This document shows, one piece after another, positions 14,534 through 14,754 of a stretch of 14,754 nt of DNA. Made by a program: the position numbers and the translations under genes. The stretch's first letter is position 1; each line of letters starts with the position of its first letter. The notes beneath the pieces are model-generated. The model saw only the letters and a program-made list of their open reading frames with translations. It was not told the DNA's origin and made no database searches. The DNA is from Echinostoma caproni (taxonomy: Eukaryota > Platyhelminthes > Trematoda > Plagiorchiida > Echinostomatidae): positions 13,522 to 28,275 of the forward strand of contig UZAN01045481.1 of assembly GCA_900618425.1 (NCBI GenBank), written 5' to 3'.

Positions 14534-14754
14534 CAGTTTCCGGACATTGGTCCATGGACTAACAGTATCGATTACTCAATAACTGTACAGTTCGAACAGC
14601 AGCTGTGACTCGAAGAATAAAGACGGTGATTGGTTGATACCCGTTTAACCAATGATATTTCTACTTACACATTATGATTTTTCTCAATAAACAAACCGCT
14701 CCTTCTGTGACCCTTTTCCTCTGTTTCGGTGCCTGGAGATCCCGGCGTACGATT
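14534..14754 (+). repeat. LTR-like or retroelement 3'-end repeat, copy 2 (runs off the window)
   Basis: Contains CAGTTTCCGGACATTGG (14534-14550), AACCAATGATATTTCT (about 14647-14662), AATAAA (14686-14691) and CTGTGACCCTTTTCCTC. These occur in the same order as copy 1 at 4575-4851, with about 98 bases between the first two blocks. The window ends in GATCCCGGCGTACGATT. In an LTR element a primer-binding site would follow directly beyond the edge. Confidence 0.5.

Noticed and set aside
1..14754. CRISPR array, bacterial operon or phage genes
   Set aside because: No regularly spaced repeats, no ribosome-binding-site-led gene strings, and all recognisable genes are eukaryotic retroelements.

Overview
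The window looks like non-coding, repeat-rich DNA from an animal, most likely a digenean fluke (trematode). It has no bacterial-style gene packing, and long open frames are scarce. The recognisable content is decayed retroelements: a CR1/SR1-like LINE, a Penelope-like element, an RTE-like LINE, tRNA-derived SINEs and simple repeats. The fluke assignment is an inference. It rests on this retroelement mix and on short tRNA-headed repeats that carry hammerhead ribozyme motifs, an arrangement known from the schistosome SM-alpha family. One undetermined base (N) sits at 7555.

Layout. 1-1512 is the 3' part of a CR1-like reverse transcriptase gene, broken by an in-frame stop and several frameshifts. 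1619-1745 is a minus-strand tRNA-derived SINE (family 1) that abuts a minus-strand Penelope-like reverse transcriptase remnant (1746-2370). 2738-2925 is a minus-strand tRNA-headed repeat with a hammerhead-shaped segment. 4575-4851 and 14534-14754 are two diverged copies of one LTR-like or 3'-end repeat with AATAAA signals. Between about 5010 and 8001 lie several short plus-strand stretches that read like exons, with plausible splice sites, of one or more host genes I do not recognise. 7086-7340 holds two inverted pieces of a second hammerhead SINE type. 8640-9165 is a GC-rich unassigned segment. 9530-9765 is a (CAC)n tract between two tRNA-like sequences. 10100-10320 is an inverted pair of family-1 SINEs. 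11609-12170 holds an AT microsatellite and two more hammerhead-SINE copies in opposite orientation. 12320-13105 is an RTE-like LINE 3' end split by a family-1 SINE flanked by an 8-bp target-site duplication. The remainder is AT-rich DNA without a recognisable gene.

How the parts relate. The LINEs encode the kind of machinery that SINEs borrow, but every LINE here is dead, so the window records past activity. The most interesting signal is the dispersed tRNA-plus-hammerhead family. It is present in five full or partial copies and at least two lineages. The three copies that retain the ribozyme core each carry substitutions at core positions.
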